Positions 47,534-58,683 of a DNA stretch of 64,000 nucleotides are shown one piece after another (position 1 is the stretch's first letter; each line of letters starts with the position of its first letter). The DNA comes from Rhizopus arrhizus (Eukaryota > Mucoromycota > Mucoromycetes > Mucorales > Rhizopodaceae), in NCBI GenBank assembly GCA_024220505.1, contig JAKZZE010000026.1:1-64000 (forward strand), read 5' to 3'. Both the position numbers and the translations under genes were made by a program. The notes beneath the pieces were generated by a model. That model made no database searches and was not told the origin of the DNA. It saw nothing but the letters and a program-made list of their open reading frames with translations.

Positions 47534-48180
47534 TTGTATTAGGCACGACATACAATTCTTGTTGCCTCCACTTCGGAGTCAGAAGTGGTACTCTTCTCCG
47601 TAGTAAAAACTGAATTTTGAACCTTAGTACTGTTGACAAATTTCTAAAGTGCTAAATCTACTGCCAGTTGATCCTCTATATTCATACGCAAAGGTTTCGT
47701 TCTCCATGGAGTAGGCATTCGGTCGAATTGTAAGCGGTAACCTGTTTCCACTACTGAAATCGGCCAAGATTGAATAGTGACTTTCTTCCAATATTGAATA
47801 AAGTGGTATAAACGACCGCCTGGTAAGATGCCATCTAGAGGAATCGAATCATTGTTGGATTGTTGAGTTGTTTGTGTCAGATGTTGAATCGTCTGCTGAG
47901 TTTTCTGAAGCTATTGATTTTGAATCGTAGCTAGTATTGAAGGCTATTGTATTGTCTTTTCTACTGGGTGTTGTCGTTTTGGTTCGTTCTGGGAGTCGAC
48001 TCTTGACCACTGTTGGACTGGTCTCCCTTCTGTAACGGCCAACCTCTACGGCCTCTCCCTCTGTTGGATAAAAAATGGTCTTCTTCCTCGATATCCATTG
48101 CCTCTGAATCCACCACCGCGTCCTCTAGGCGGATTGCTGTTAAATCTGTGTGAACGGGAAGCATCTCCGTATTTGTATAA
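47400..48180 (-). mobile_element. DIRS-like retroelement fragment (gag/RT junction)
   Basis: Reading the minus strand from about 47850 to 47640 gives GGRLYHFIQYWKKVT, then SVVETGYRLQFDRMPTPWR. This is the pattern GGRL-x-F-x-W-x-GY-x-F found before the reverse transcriptase of DIRS-type elements. Upstream on the same strand (48164-47961) is a Gly/Arg-rich segment with an acidic start (AMDIEEEDHFL), as in gag-like nucleic-acid-binding tails. Stops interrupt the frame at several points and no reverse transcriptase core or tyrosine recombinase is present. The assignment to DIRS rather than another class is from memory. Confidence 0.5.
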
Positions 48181-48599
48181 ACTTGAGGTCAATTGTGTTT
48201 TGGACTTTGACTAGAACAGGAGACAAGGAAATGGTGACTTCAATGGGGGCATATAATACGTCTAAGCATCGTCCAATAGGCCATTCTGTAGATCGGTCGA
48301 CGTACTGGGGACAGGCTTCAAAATCTATGTTATTAAAACACTATGTTAGGCTGTATGTACCCTTAAAAGAGCAAGTGGCTAGTTCTTACCCAGTACAGCA
48401 TTGACAATAATATTTCTGACAGAAGGATGGCATAGTATTAATTTACTCACTAGGTCGGTACCGGGGCGATGTTGGGAAGGTAGTATAAAGGCGTTGAGAG
48501 TAGTTGTATCTTAAAACAAACGTAATGTGTTGGTTGTTATGTTTCAAAAAACATTTGATATCAGCCATACCAGTCATTTTGTTGTTAATGGAAAAAAAA
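48181..48599. other. Relic-region spacer, no gene seen
   Basis: A short frame at 48150-48404 (+) lacks family resemblance. It is probably part of the adjacent decayed elements. Confidence 0.3.
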
Positions 48600-48995
48600 A
48601 GAAGTAACCTGTAACAAAAAGTCTGTGCCTAGAGGTACTGTTACTGGCCATTACCTTGTATTTCTTGAGGAAACTATGAACGAAATGGACTGTCTCCCTG
48701 AGATGAAGGCCATTACATAGTTATAGATAAAGCGCCTATTCATACTACTGAGAAATAGATGAACTTATAACTAGGAGAGACTATAAACCTATTTATCTTC
48801 TATCCTATTCTCCAGAGCTTAACCCAATCGAGAAGTTTTAGGCAATAGTTAAGAACAAGTTCAAGCGTAGTAAATCTGAGGACAAGAAGGAGCTAACTAT
48901 ACGAATTACTGAAGCTTGTAGTTCTGTCCCTTCCAATCACCTCCAACTTTTGTACAACATTCTGTGAACGTTTTTGAAAGGTGTTTAAATGAGGA
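48600..48995 (+). mobile_element. Second Tc1/mariner-type transposase relic (DDE C-terminus)
   Basis: One frame with several in-frame stops carries the C-terminal catalytic half: LPEMKGHYIVIDKAPIHTTE with the second Asp, and then LSYSPELNPIEKF with the final Glu. It is followed by AIVKNKFKRSK and a helical tail ending EACSSVPSNHLQLL. It is the same family as 41640-42260, at moderate similarity. The N-terminal half is not adjacent upstream. The stops (for example after EKF) show long inactivity. Confidence 0.78.
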
Positions 48996-49080
48996 GCATA
49001 TTTAAATCAATATTCAATAAATAAAGATTGTTAAAGATGTCGAACTTTAAGGAAAAGGAACCCGTCCTTTGAAAGAATAA

Positions 49081-49181
49081 AAACCGCCCTTTGGGATAAT
49101 AAGAACCGCCCTTAAAGATAATAATAGTCGCCTTTTGATCTTTAAAACCCGCCCTTTGATTTTCTTATTGGAACGGCTGTA
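49081..49181. repeat. Four ~22-bp subterminal repeats and TIR-like end
   Basis: CCGCCCTT-type units recur at about 49084, 49106, 49127 and 49148, roughly every 22 bp, each followed by A/T-rich spacer (for example GATAATAA). Immediately after is GGAACGGCTGTACAGTCG (from 49170), which combines the motif shared with 42543 and the CAGTCG seen at the dispersed repeats. This looks like the terminal region of a DNA transposon. Confidence 0.65.
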
Positions 49182-50132
49182 CAGTCGTTTCACTACCAAA
49201 ATGAGGATTTTACAAAAAAAAATTACGAACTTTAAAATAAATTTCAGGGCTTTCTAGTTAATTTCGCGGATTGCGAGAACCTGATTTCACATTGTTCTTG
49301 TTATTTATAACAAGATACGATATGTCGAAACTGGTATTTTTTAAAGAAGATGGCAAGGGAAATATTTATGATGAGAATAGGAATGAAGCTATGGATGTTG
49401 TAGATGAAAAACCGAATCCTTTTGCTATAAAGCAGTTGGTTAATCTTGACTCATACCTTGAACAAAAAAGCTAATACACTACCAGATCAAGAGCAGCCTG
49501 AAGAAAGCAAAAACATTACCATGAGACTAAACTTGGGCTCTTCAAATAAGTACATGGAATACACGTTTGCTTCAAGAAAACTTTTTTTTCATTACAAGAT
49601 CCATGTAATGTCAGTTGCTGCAGCTGCCGAAAAGTTGATGTCAAAGAAAGTACTGCGCGTACTTGATGGAAGAAACTATATGAGAACCCAGATACTTTCA
49701 CTCGTGCAAAAAAATCTAATCGCCAAAACAGATCGAAATCTAGATTGCAGGAGGGGCATAAACAAAGTCTGATTGAGTTTTTCTTTTTTTGACGCTAATG
49801 CAAATGCACACATTCAAGATGCCGTAGAGATGCTCACAAATAAGTTTGAAGGTCTCGATAAAAGCAACCCAACAAAAATCACAAGTGTCATTAACAACCT
49901 GTTCTTTATCTTGCCTCCCCTGTCTTTTCCAATTATGGCATGCTGTGTATTCAATAAACCCAACTTTTGTATGCCGTGTTCAACAAAAGATCAAAAGATG
50001 ATGTTTGAAAGCAGATATCTTTATGTGTCACTTTGGAATTTGGTCCAGACCGCATCATCCTCCGGATTTGTAAAAAGAAGGAGATACCTTGAAACTCCAT
50101 CTGAAAACGTACTTGGACATACGTTTCATTAG
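49182..50132 (+). mobile_element. Tc1/mariner-type transposase relic (N-terminal half)
   Basis: From ATG 49321 the frame opens KLVFFKEDGKGNIY then AMDVVDEKPNPF, the same layout as at 12182. Shifted frames continue with a helix-turn-helix-like region (MSVAAAAEKLMSKKVLRV, in place of the family's AAKQLG-type block). Next is FFDANANAHIQDAVEMLTNK FEGL, which resembles the second DNA-binding region of these transposases. A later frame (to 50132) has no recognised match. No catalytic DDE half follows. At least three frame breaks are present. Confidence 0.6.
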
Positions 50133-50490
50133 GAAATAACATCTGTCAAAACGATCGCAAAAGTAAAGGGTAAATTACACTGAATGGATGATAAAAATAA
50201 AATTAATTTACCCTAAAAAAGAAATCCCTTTTTCTTGCTGTTGTTCCAAGCTACTGTCCTGTACAACATAGTGGCCTAAGCATATGAAACACACTTTTTG
50301 TAAACAAAAACAAAGAAATCGATCACAAATGACAGCTTTATTTTATGTAAAAATAACAAAGGGAAAAAATTGGGATGAGAAGATAGAGAGGGAGATAGAG
50401 ATGGGATCGATAGAGTAATAGTGTTCAAGATATATGAGAAAACAAAATAAGGCAACAAAAAAAAAGTAATAAAGGGTCTAGACGCTAAGG

Positions 50491-51303
50491 TTACACTCCT
50501 TCTTCTAGAACCTCTTTATAAATTACAAGTGAAGGTATATTATTCCATTTGATATAATCAGAATTATAAAGATATTCTTTTGTATATATTTGAATAATAT
50601 AATCCATTATTGTATCAAAATCATTTATTTCCAAATTATAATCCTATTAAAATAAGTAAGAAAGATAAAATAAAACTTTCTTGTTGCCATGCTTACCAGT
50701 AACTGTAGCAACTGTTTTTCCATCAAATTAATTTCATGTGCAGTAAACATCTCGGCATAAGTGACCCAATATTTATTTTTAATTGCAGAATCATGAAGGT
50801 ATTTGGTGGTAATGATAATTGTAGCTAAAAATATTCTGTGACGAGTACACTCCATCCCTTTTTATGATTGTTTAGTTATGATAACAATATAGGTGTTCAT
50901 CTACCTTTGGAAGTACGTGATAATAAATTCCTTAGTCTTTTTGCATAGGATAAGGTACTGATCAATGTGCCCGTATTTGTATTTGATTTGGTTACAATGG
51001 ATTCTATAAAGGATCTTAATGGAATAATAGTTGAATCGGATGATGTTAATGGTGGAGATGGTAATAACTGATGTGGTGATTGAGTCTTTTTCTTGGCGCT
51101 AAAATAATCTTCACTAACACACGGTATAATTGATTCAAATTGAATTGTAATATAATCTACAATAAGGAGTTTATTATTTCTATTCAACACAATTCTCTTC
51201 TTCTTTTTTTACCTAATAAATGACTAGAAACAGGATTCTTTATTATTTTATTAGATAAAAGAGTATCATTATTAGTAGTAAAGGGTAAAAGTGGTGAGTT
51301 CAT
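50491..51303 (-). CDS. Pcl/Pho80-type cyclin
   Basis: Cyclin of the family that binds the Pho85/CDK5-like kinase and controls nutrient and cell-cycle responses. Four exons from ATG 51303 give 218 residues. The short N-terminus leads into DYITIQFESIIPCVSED and a Ser/Pro-rich insert. The cyclin box follows: PLRSFIESIVTKSNTNTGTL, SYAKRLRNLL, then across an intron CTRHRIFLATIIITTKYLHD with the hallmark RHRIFLA. It continues NKYWVTYAEMFTAHEINLME KQLLQLL. The last exon encodes an acidic tail. The introns are GT-AG. Codons are strongly AT-ending, unlike the GC-richer neighbours. Which Pcl subgroup it belongs to cannot be decided. Confidence 0.87.
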
Positions 51304-52814
51304 AATTAAATGCAAAAAAAAAGAAGCAAAAGAAAAAAAAAAAGTTTTTTAATTTAAATAACCATGATTTTGCATATAAATAGATTGAGTAACTTTATCA
51401 AATCCTTATTAATAAGGTAAAGAGAAAGAAAAGAGATAATGGATCACAACAAAAGTTTATTTTTGAAACTTAACTTATTCTTCTTCTTGTAACAATGCCT
51501 TTTTTTTTTTCTTTTTTATTGTTAACTTTTTTCTAATGGTTTCAGTTTATGCTTTAAATAAAACAACAAAATGCATGATGTGTAACACATCTACTGTCTT
51601 TTCTCCCTTTTTCTAATCTGCATTGATTTACATAGAAAATGATCTTTTTATACTTTTTATTGCCTATGACTTGTATTAAGAATGCAAAAGAAGATCATTT
51701 TTAAAAAACTAAATTCAAGACATATTCTAGTTCAAAAAAAAAAAAAAAAAAGTCATTCAAAACATGCTTGTAACAGTAGTTTATTTACTTTTTTTTTCTG
51801 AATACAAATCATGTATTTGCTTTTGCTTTTACCGTGTTACTTTCTTGGCATTAACATATGAAGCTTTATGATCTTTTCAGATGTTATCTTTTATTTTTAT
51901 GGATTTTATGATACAGTTCCTTTTGCATCTATGCTCTTTACATTAGCATAAAGATGGCTATCACTTGTCGAAATACATGAAAGAAAGAAGAAACTTATTT
52001 TCTTGCTTTAAATGACTTTCAATTGACTTTTTTTTACTCTCTTTCTCTCTCTCGCAACAGAAAGGGAGATCCACAAAATAAGAAAGGGCCGATTGTAACA
52101 AAACGATATCAATTACGTCATGATGAGAGTTCATTACCAAATAAAGGCATCCCTAGAAAATTGAGAATGGGTCAAAGATATTCTGTCATACTTTTTTCAA
52201 GACGATCTCTTATTCTTGTATTCTCCTTTCCTATCAAATTACCTCTTTAGAACGAATGCTAATAACAATTATCTCATAAAAGGAGAATTAAAGATTGACA
52301 TTGTTTAAATGACAGCTAAACAATACTTTTGAATTTCAACCAAAAAAAAAAGTTAGTTTCAGCCTTTAGGTTTTAGAAATAGGATGATCGAAAGATACAA
52401 TTGACTCTTTTGATAAAAGTAGTAGGTTACAACCATCCAATCACATATCCAGTATTATTATTTTTTATATAATAACTACGCATAAAGTAATTAGAAAACG
52501 ATCGTCATCAGCACTGTATGACGTTATCATAGTAACTTGAAAAAAAAATTTTTTTTCTCTATGCATTTGCCCTTAAAGATAATAAAACCATAGCAACCAA
52601 ACATTTCACATCACACGCATTTCATTGATGATGGCCCTGTTTTTTCCTTTTATAAAAATCAACTTGGGTATACAATGTGCTGTCTAACAAAAAAAATTTT
52701 AATTTGTCGCTGTGAAAGTTGGAAGCGAATAAGACACAATAGGTTTTGTTCTATAAAAAGTTACAAACTAAAAAAAAAAATTAGGAGATAGCAATTTCTT
52801 TCTTTCTTTTTCAT
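51304..52814. promoter_or_regulatory. Divergent promoter region, cyclin / mechanosensitive channel
   Basis: 1.5 kb, AT-rich with long A and T runs (for example about 51735-51751). A frame at 52023-52250 is Lys/Arg-rich but has no family match. No gene is supported. Confidence 0.35.
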
Positions 52815-55653
52815 ATGGAAGAAAAACAAGCACATGTCGAACGACCACCGAATCCAAGATCCAATCTCTCTTTATCTTCTTCAGCCAGTACAGATGACGA
52901 TGAGCCCGTCTTGATCGATCAAGGCATACCTGTTGACTTGCCACTCGAGTGCCTTGCCGGGCCAGCCCTGATCTTGCCAGAGACGACTGACCTTGATGGT
53001 CGCACGCTTGGTGAAGAATTCGATTGGGCCGGTAAAGACGAGGATGAGGAAAAGAAGGAAGAAGACGACAAGAGTGAGAGGGGTGCACTGGTAAAGAACG
53101 GTCTGTTCATCTGCCTCTCCAAACATTCTGAGCCGATCGCATGGGCCTGCATCGTGCTCTTTGCTCTTGTCTTTATTGCTGTAGACGTCGCGATCTTTGT
53201 CGTCTACCGTCGACGGGGCGTGGTCTCCACATCCTCTTATGGGCTTCAACTTTGGTTCACTTGGATCGCCTTTGTCTGGTGCATCGCTTCTCTCTCGCAA
53301 ATCTTTGTGGAGATCGTGCCCTGGGCAATCAAGAAGTTGGTCAATTGGCTAAGACCTCAATCCACAGAGGTTTTAAGGATGCGACTTTCGGTAAGATGAC
53401 AAGAGCATTTCTTTCTTGTTTACTTATGCTTTGAAACAGTATTATATGGCATTACGTACGTATATCAAGCTTGTCTTGATCTCGTCTTGGGCCTGGGGAG
53501 CCTGGGCTTTTATTCGGCAGCACATCAAGTTGCCTTATTTGGGTCAAGACACCAATGGCATAGATCAATATGCAACCGAACCGTCCTATGTGAGTACTTT
53601 TTATAGTATTTGGGAAGCTTGTTTTTTCGCCGCTGTCTTTTTATTTATAGAAAAGTTCATTCTTCAATTGATTGGTAAGAAGCCGCTGCTGTTGATCCCC
53701 ATCAGAGTTCACTCACCCTTTGTGTATTTATAGTGACTTCCTTTCACAAGTAAAAGAGACAGCAAAAGACAAGAGAAAAATGTACTAACGATGAAGCCTA
53801 TAGGAAAGCATACAACGATCGTGTGAAAGAGAATGACAAGGCGCTTCGAATCCTAGACAAATTGAAAAAGACCAAACGCGCCAATGCCCAAGAGTTCCTA
53901 AAGAAACGAATTCGTCGAAAGCAGTCAACCAAGCATGCTGTCAGCCGACCGACCACGCCCATACGATCTCATTCTATGGACGACATTGTACCCAAGCCGT
54001 CCATCATGACCGGACCTCAAGAGCCAGCCAAGACATCGAACGTAAAGTTCCCGACCGAACACCTGGATACCCTGATTGCCATCCCACCCGTAGACGATCG
54101 GTGGGACGAGAAAGGATCCGAAGAAAAGCCAAAGAAGACGGTGCCCTTGAAACACAGCAAGGATTCTGGCACCTCCACCCCTTCAGAAGGCTATCGCACA
54201 CCCCCTGCGCTGAGTCGCGAAAACACCTGGTTCTCACGTACGAGCCACGACGGCAACAACCTCACCCAGATCCCCGGCAAGCTGTTCAAGGAAGGGTACC
54301 AAAAGATCCTCTCTCAGACCAAACGAGACGCCATGCCAAACTCAACCCAGCAAGCCAAGGCGTTGGCCAAACGGATCTATACCAACATTGTCGGACCTTG
54401 CCCCGACCGTGATTTCATTGTCGAAGCCGATCTCTATCCGTTCTTTGACACGGTCAAGGAGGCCGCCGAGGCCTTTCAGCTGTTTGATCGCGATGGGAAT
54501 GGCGATATCAGCAAGAGGGAGTTGAGGTCAGGATGCATCAGGATCTATCGAGAACGAAAGCATCTGAGTCGGTCGATGCGTGATTTGTCCCAGGCGACAG
54601 GTAAGCTAGATATCATCCTGATGATCATCTTTGTCGTCGTCTGGGTCATCATTGTCTGTGCTGCGTTTGGTGTGAACGTGGGCACGGACCTGATGCCTCT
54701 CTGGAGTGCCTTTGTGGCTGCCAGTTTTATCTTTGGCACTTCGGCAAAGGATGCATTTGAAGCCATCATCTTTGTTTTCGTCACTGTAAGTTCTCCCTTC
54801 AACATGTTAAAACCTGTACTGATATGATCCATAGCATCCGTTTGATGCGGGAGATCGAGTCATGATCGGTGTAGAAAATTGGATGGTTTCTGAAGTGGGT
54901 TTACTGGTGACTACATTTGTGTAAGTCTAACCTTTTCTTTCCTTTTCCCCTCCTTTTCTAATCTATCATGTTCTCTTTTACAGTAAATGGGATGGTACAC
55001 TTGTTTATGCTAAAAACTCAGTCTTGTCTACTCAATACATTTACAACGTGAGAAGATCGGGTAGAACAGGCGAAACAAATGGTAAACGAGACTTTGATTG
55101 ATGATGTCTTTTATTTACTTGTGTGATAGAACTTCAAATCGCTTTCTCTACACCCTCTTGGAAGATCAAGAAACTCATCGAACACATGCAATCCTGGGCC
55201 AACCAGTTCCCCAAACATTATACACCCGACTCCACCTCCTGTAACGTCCTGTCCTTCCAGAACCAAAACGCCATCAGTCTCTCATTTTACTTTGAACATG
55301 CACATAATTGGCAAGACCCTGGAGGTCGCTGGCTACGTCATAACAATTTCATGTATGAACTCAAGGAAGAATGTGAACGATTGGAGATTGATTACAACTT
55401 GCCCACACAACCCTTTCAACATGCGCAGAGTATGGACGCTCCACCAGAGTCTTATAATATGGGTAAAAATTCAAGTTATGGTCTCGAAGGTTTACAGCAA
55501 CGAAAGCCATTCAGGGATGATGATGTGGAGGATCATCGTGATCCTGGCGGTGGGGCAAGTATGGGACTTGCAGGTGGAGCACGAGCTGGAGCAGATGCCA
55601 GCCAGAGTGCTGGAACAGCGACGACAATGATGTTTGCTGCCAACATGATGTAA
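52815..55653 (+). CDS. EF-hand MscS-type mechanosensitive channel (Msy1/Msy2-like)
   Basis: Intracellular-membrane channel of the fungal Msy family, which limits calcium rise and swelling after hypo-osmotic shock in fission yeast. About 860 residues from ATG 52815. An acidic disordered N-terminus precedes four predicted helices (WACIVLFALVFIAVDVAIFV; LWFTWIAFVWCIASLSQIFV; VLISSWAWGAWAFI; FAAVFLFIEKFI). A long basic cytosolic loop follows. One EF-hand, FDRDGNGDISKREL (near 54485), sits before the MscS domain. The last two helices (IILMIIFVVVWVIIVCAAFG; WSAFVAASFIFGTSAKDAFE) form the pore region, and HPFDAGDRVMI starts the beta domain. The C-terminus is Gly/Ala-rich. Small introns interrupt it near 53390, 53675, 53745, 54785, 54920 and 55080. 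The order matches the Msy family. Confidence 0.9.
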
Positions 55654-55702
55654 TGAAAGAGCCAACTCTTATTTTGTATAATAAAAAAAAAATAGTTTAT
55701 TT

Positions 55703-56829
55703 CTAACAAGTGATCTCACGCACAATGGACTCTACAGGTTCATTTTCATAAATGATCCGATAGACCGTCGTAAACAGTGGGAATTCTTTCGTCATCTTGC
55801 GAGCAGAAAGGAACGCATGCACCTCTTGAGCTGTCAGTGTACCTTGTAACTTTTGTCCTTTGAGCAACTCCTTTTCTAGCACATCGATCGGTTTTCCCGT
55901 CCTGACAAAGGCCTCGGCCACCTTTCGATTACGTCCACCAGAGCAGGTCGTGATCAAATCGGCCACACCACACGATTCGAAAAACGTGCTATCTTCCACC
56001 GTGCCAAAGAAGCTTTGACCAAACTTGCGCATTTCCATCAAGCCCAACCGAATGATGGCAGCCTTTGTATTGCTACCGTACCTAATTACAGATTAGATAC
56101 ACAAAGCGCAACGTATTCCGTGTACCCTAAACCGTCCGAGATACCAGCGCCCACCGCGACTACGTTCTTGAGCGCCCCACACAGTTCCACACCCACATAA
56201 TCACGAATGACATTGACCTTGAAATAATCCGTATGAAACAACCTGTAGAACAGCTCACCATCTTCTTTTGCTTGACTTCCAATCGTCGTCTCACAAAAAC
56301 GTTCCTGAGCGACCTCATCCGCAATGTTGGCCCCACTCAACGCCGACACACGAATACCGAGCTTTTTCGAAATCTCTTCAGAAAACAGCGTGACCTTTTC
56401 CGGCTTGATTTCCAGTCCCTTGATGAGCGAGATGGCCTTGGCCGTGGGCGAGATGTGATCCTTCATGATCTCGCACACCTCACGTACAAATTGATGTGGC
56501 AAGACAAAGATCAAGACCGACGCATCACGACTGGCCTTGACCAGATCAGGCACGGCTTGTAAATTCGGAGGAAACTTGATGCCAGGCAGATACTTTGGAT
56601 TCTCTCGTTCACGATTGATGACCGTCGTCAGTTTCTCGCCTTGGTAGTCTTCTTCAAAGACCCACTGACGCACGTCAGGATGAAACAAACCTGGATGTTT
56701 CGAGACATTTTCAGCAACAATCTTGCCAACGGCTGAACCCCTTTCAAAAAAAAATATGAAAAGATTGAAAAGGAATACATGGTTATTTTACCAGTTACCA
56801 GAACCAATGATACAAACACTTTCTTTCAT
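55703..56829 (-). CDS. GPD1: NAD-dependent glycerol-3-phosphate dehydrogenase (cytosolic)
   Basis: Reduces dihydroxyacetone phosphate to glycerol-3-phosphate, supplying glycerol for osmotic balance, lipids and the redox shuttle. Three exons from ATG 56829. The Rossmann motif [14 protein letters not shown] is split by the first intron (about 56786-56742). Further landmarks are [37 protein letters not shown] and [28 protein letters not shown], including the catalytic Lys. The second intron (about 56126-56084) is followed by [16 protein letters not shown] and [14 protein letters not shown]. About 345 residues. No N-terminal peroxisomal or mitochondrial extension is visible. The FAD partner GUT2 lies at 22.1-24.2 kb. 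Confidence 0.94.
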
Positions 56830-57212
56830 AATTGAATAAAAAGAAGGAAAAAAAGAAAAAAAAAAGAGCTGTACTACTTTTAAACATTGAGAAACATGTG
56901 TCTTCAATAAAGAGCTTTTCATATGAATATTTGTGTTTCGATCGTGACACTCCTTTTTTTCCTTTTTTAGAACCTATCTGATAAGAGAGCTTGTTTTCTA
57001 TTTATTCTACATAAAGAAGAGGATGTGTCATGATATCAATACGGTGTGACTTGTCAGTCGTCTTTTCCCTTGCTTTATCTCTCTGCATTCACCTTTTCTT
57101 TCACCCCATCCTTATTTTTCCAAAAACCAAACTCCGATTGTCAGTAAAATTTTCTTTCCCCTTTTCATCCCCCACTTTTTTTTTTTTTTTCTTTCTCTTT
57201 CTTTAGAAGGCA

Positions 57213-58659
57213 ATGAGCAAATACATTCCAGAAAATAGTATCTCTGGTTTACGTCTTTATAGATATGGAGGATTAGATAAATCATTTGTATCAAGATATA
57301 TTCTGAATCCTTATTGGAATAACTTGGTTAAATTATTTCCTTTGTGGATGGCGTAAGATAATCATTTGTACACAGACGATACTGACTTTTGATAAAGACC
57401 CAATATGATCACTTTGTTGGGCTTATTGACCATTTTAGTGAACATTGCCACTTTATTTTATTATACGTCTGATTTGGGTGAATGTCCTCACTGGGTTTAT
57501 TATACGTAAGATGAAGAGGTGTAAAATACGATAGGTTGCTTACACGATCCTGATAGGTTTGGTATCGGCCTCTTTATTTATCAATCGTTGGATGCGATCG
57601 ATGGCAAGCAAGCCAGACGTACAGGCACCTCTGGCCCACTGGGTGAACTCTTTGATCACGGTAAGCCATCCAGCGACATGCATCATTCCCGACTAAACCA
57701 GAATACAGGTTGTGATGCGTTGAATACCAGTCTGGGTGTCATGACATGGGCCTCAGCCACCTATCTCGGCCAGAGCTGGTGGACCGTGGCCTCACTGACT
57801 GCCAGTCTAGCCAACTTTTATCTGTCGACCTGGGAAGAATATCACACGGGTATTTTGTACTTGGGTTATTTCAGTGGTCCGGTCGAAGGCGTGTTGATGT
57901 TGTGTGCGATTCATCTGGTCTCTGGCTATTTTGGACCGGCCATTTGGACCTTGAGAGTGAACGAGGTCCTGCCGAACCTTGACTTCTCAAGCTGGCACCC
58001 GGATCTTCGTGTCTTGGGTTATCTTCAACTGAATCATGTCTTGATCGTGATCGGTGGTGTCGTCTTGCTGTTCAATATCGCATCCGGGTAAGTACGAGCT
58101 GGATCGATCGAGTGTGTTGCTGACCAGACCCTATAGACTGCTGAACGTGATCTCTGTCAAGCTCTGGCCGACCGAGATGTCTCACAAGAACCGTTCGATT
58201 CCAGATGCCTTTCTCGGTTTATTTCCATTCATCAACATGTCCTATTGGGCCTACCTGTGGCTCAAGACTTGGCCTGATCTCGTCACGGACCATTTGGCAC
58301 TCTTTATTCCCTTTTATGGTTTGCTTTTCGGTCATCAGGTCGGTTTGATGATCACGGCTCATGTCTCCAAGTTGGGTTTTCCAAACCTGAATCTGCCTGT
58401 CACTTTGATCTTGATGTCGGGTTATTTATTGGCTAAATATGATGCTGTTGTGGAAGAGTAAGTGGAGTGTTGAAATTGAATTCGATCCTAACGTACGTCA
58501 TTTAGAGCTTTTTATACAGTATTGGATCATGAATTGATCATCAAGATTTATTTATGTATTGCTGCTTTTCAATATTATCATTTGGCAAGTAGCGTCATTA
58601 GTCAAATTTGTACATATTTAGACATTGGCTGTTTGTATATTAAAAGAAAGAAAGAATAA
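57213..58659 (+). CDS. EPT1: CDP-alcohol phosphotransferase (ethanolamine/choline, EPT1/CPT1)
   Basis: Last step of the Kennedy pathway: transfers phosphoethanolamine or phosphocholine from the CDP form to diacylglycerol in the ER/Golgi membrane. Six exons from ATG 57213 give about 395 residues. The N-terminus (ISGLRLYRYGGLDKSFVSRY) and PNMITLLGLL are typical. The catalytic signature DG-x2-AR-x8-G-x3-D-x3-D reads DGKQARRTGTSGPLGELFDH, followed by GCDA. The signature is split by an intron between H and C. About ten membrane helices follow, and the protein ends with basic IKRKKE, a possible ER-retrieval lysine signal. Choline versus ethanolamine preference cannot be read. The stop is 24 bp from that of convergent RPN3. 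Confidence 0.92.
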
Positions 58660-58683
58660 ACAGGAGGTTTTTTTTTATTATTA

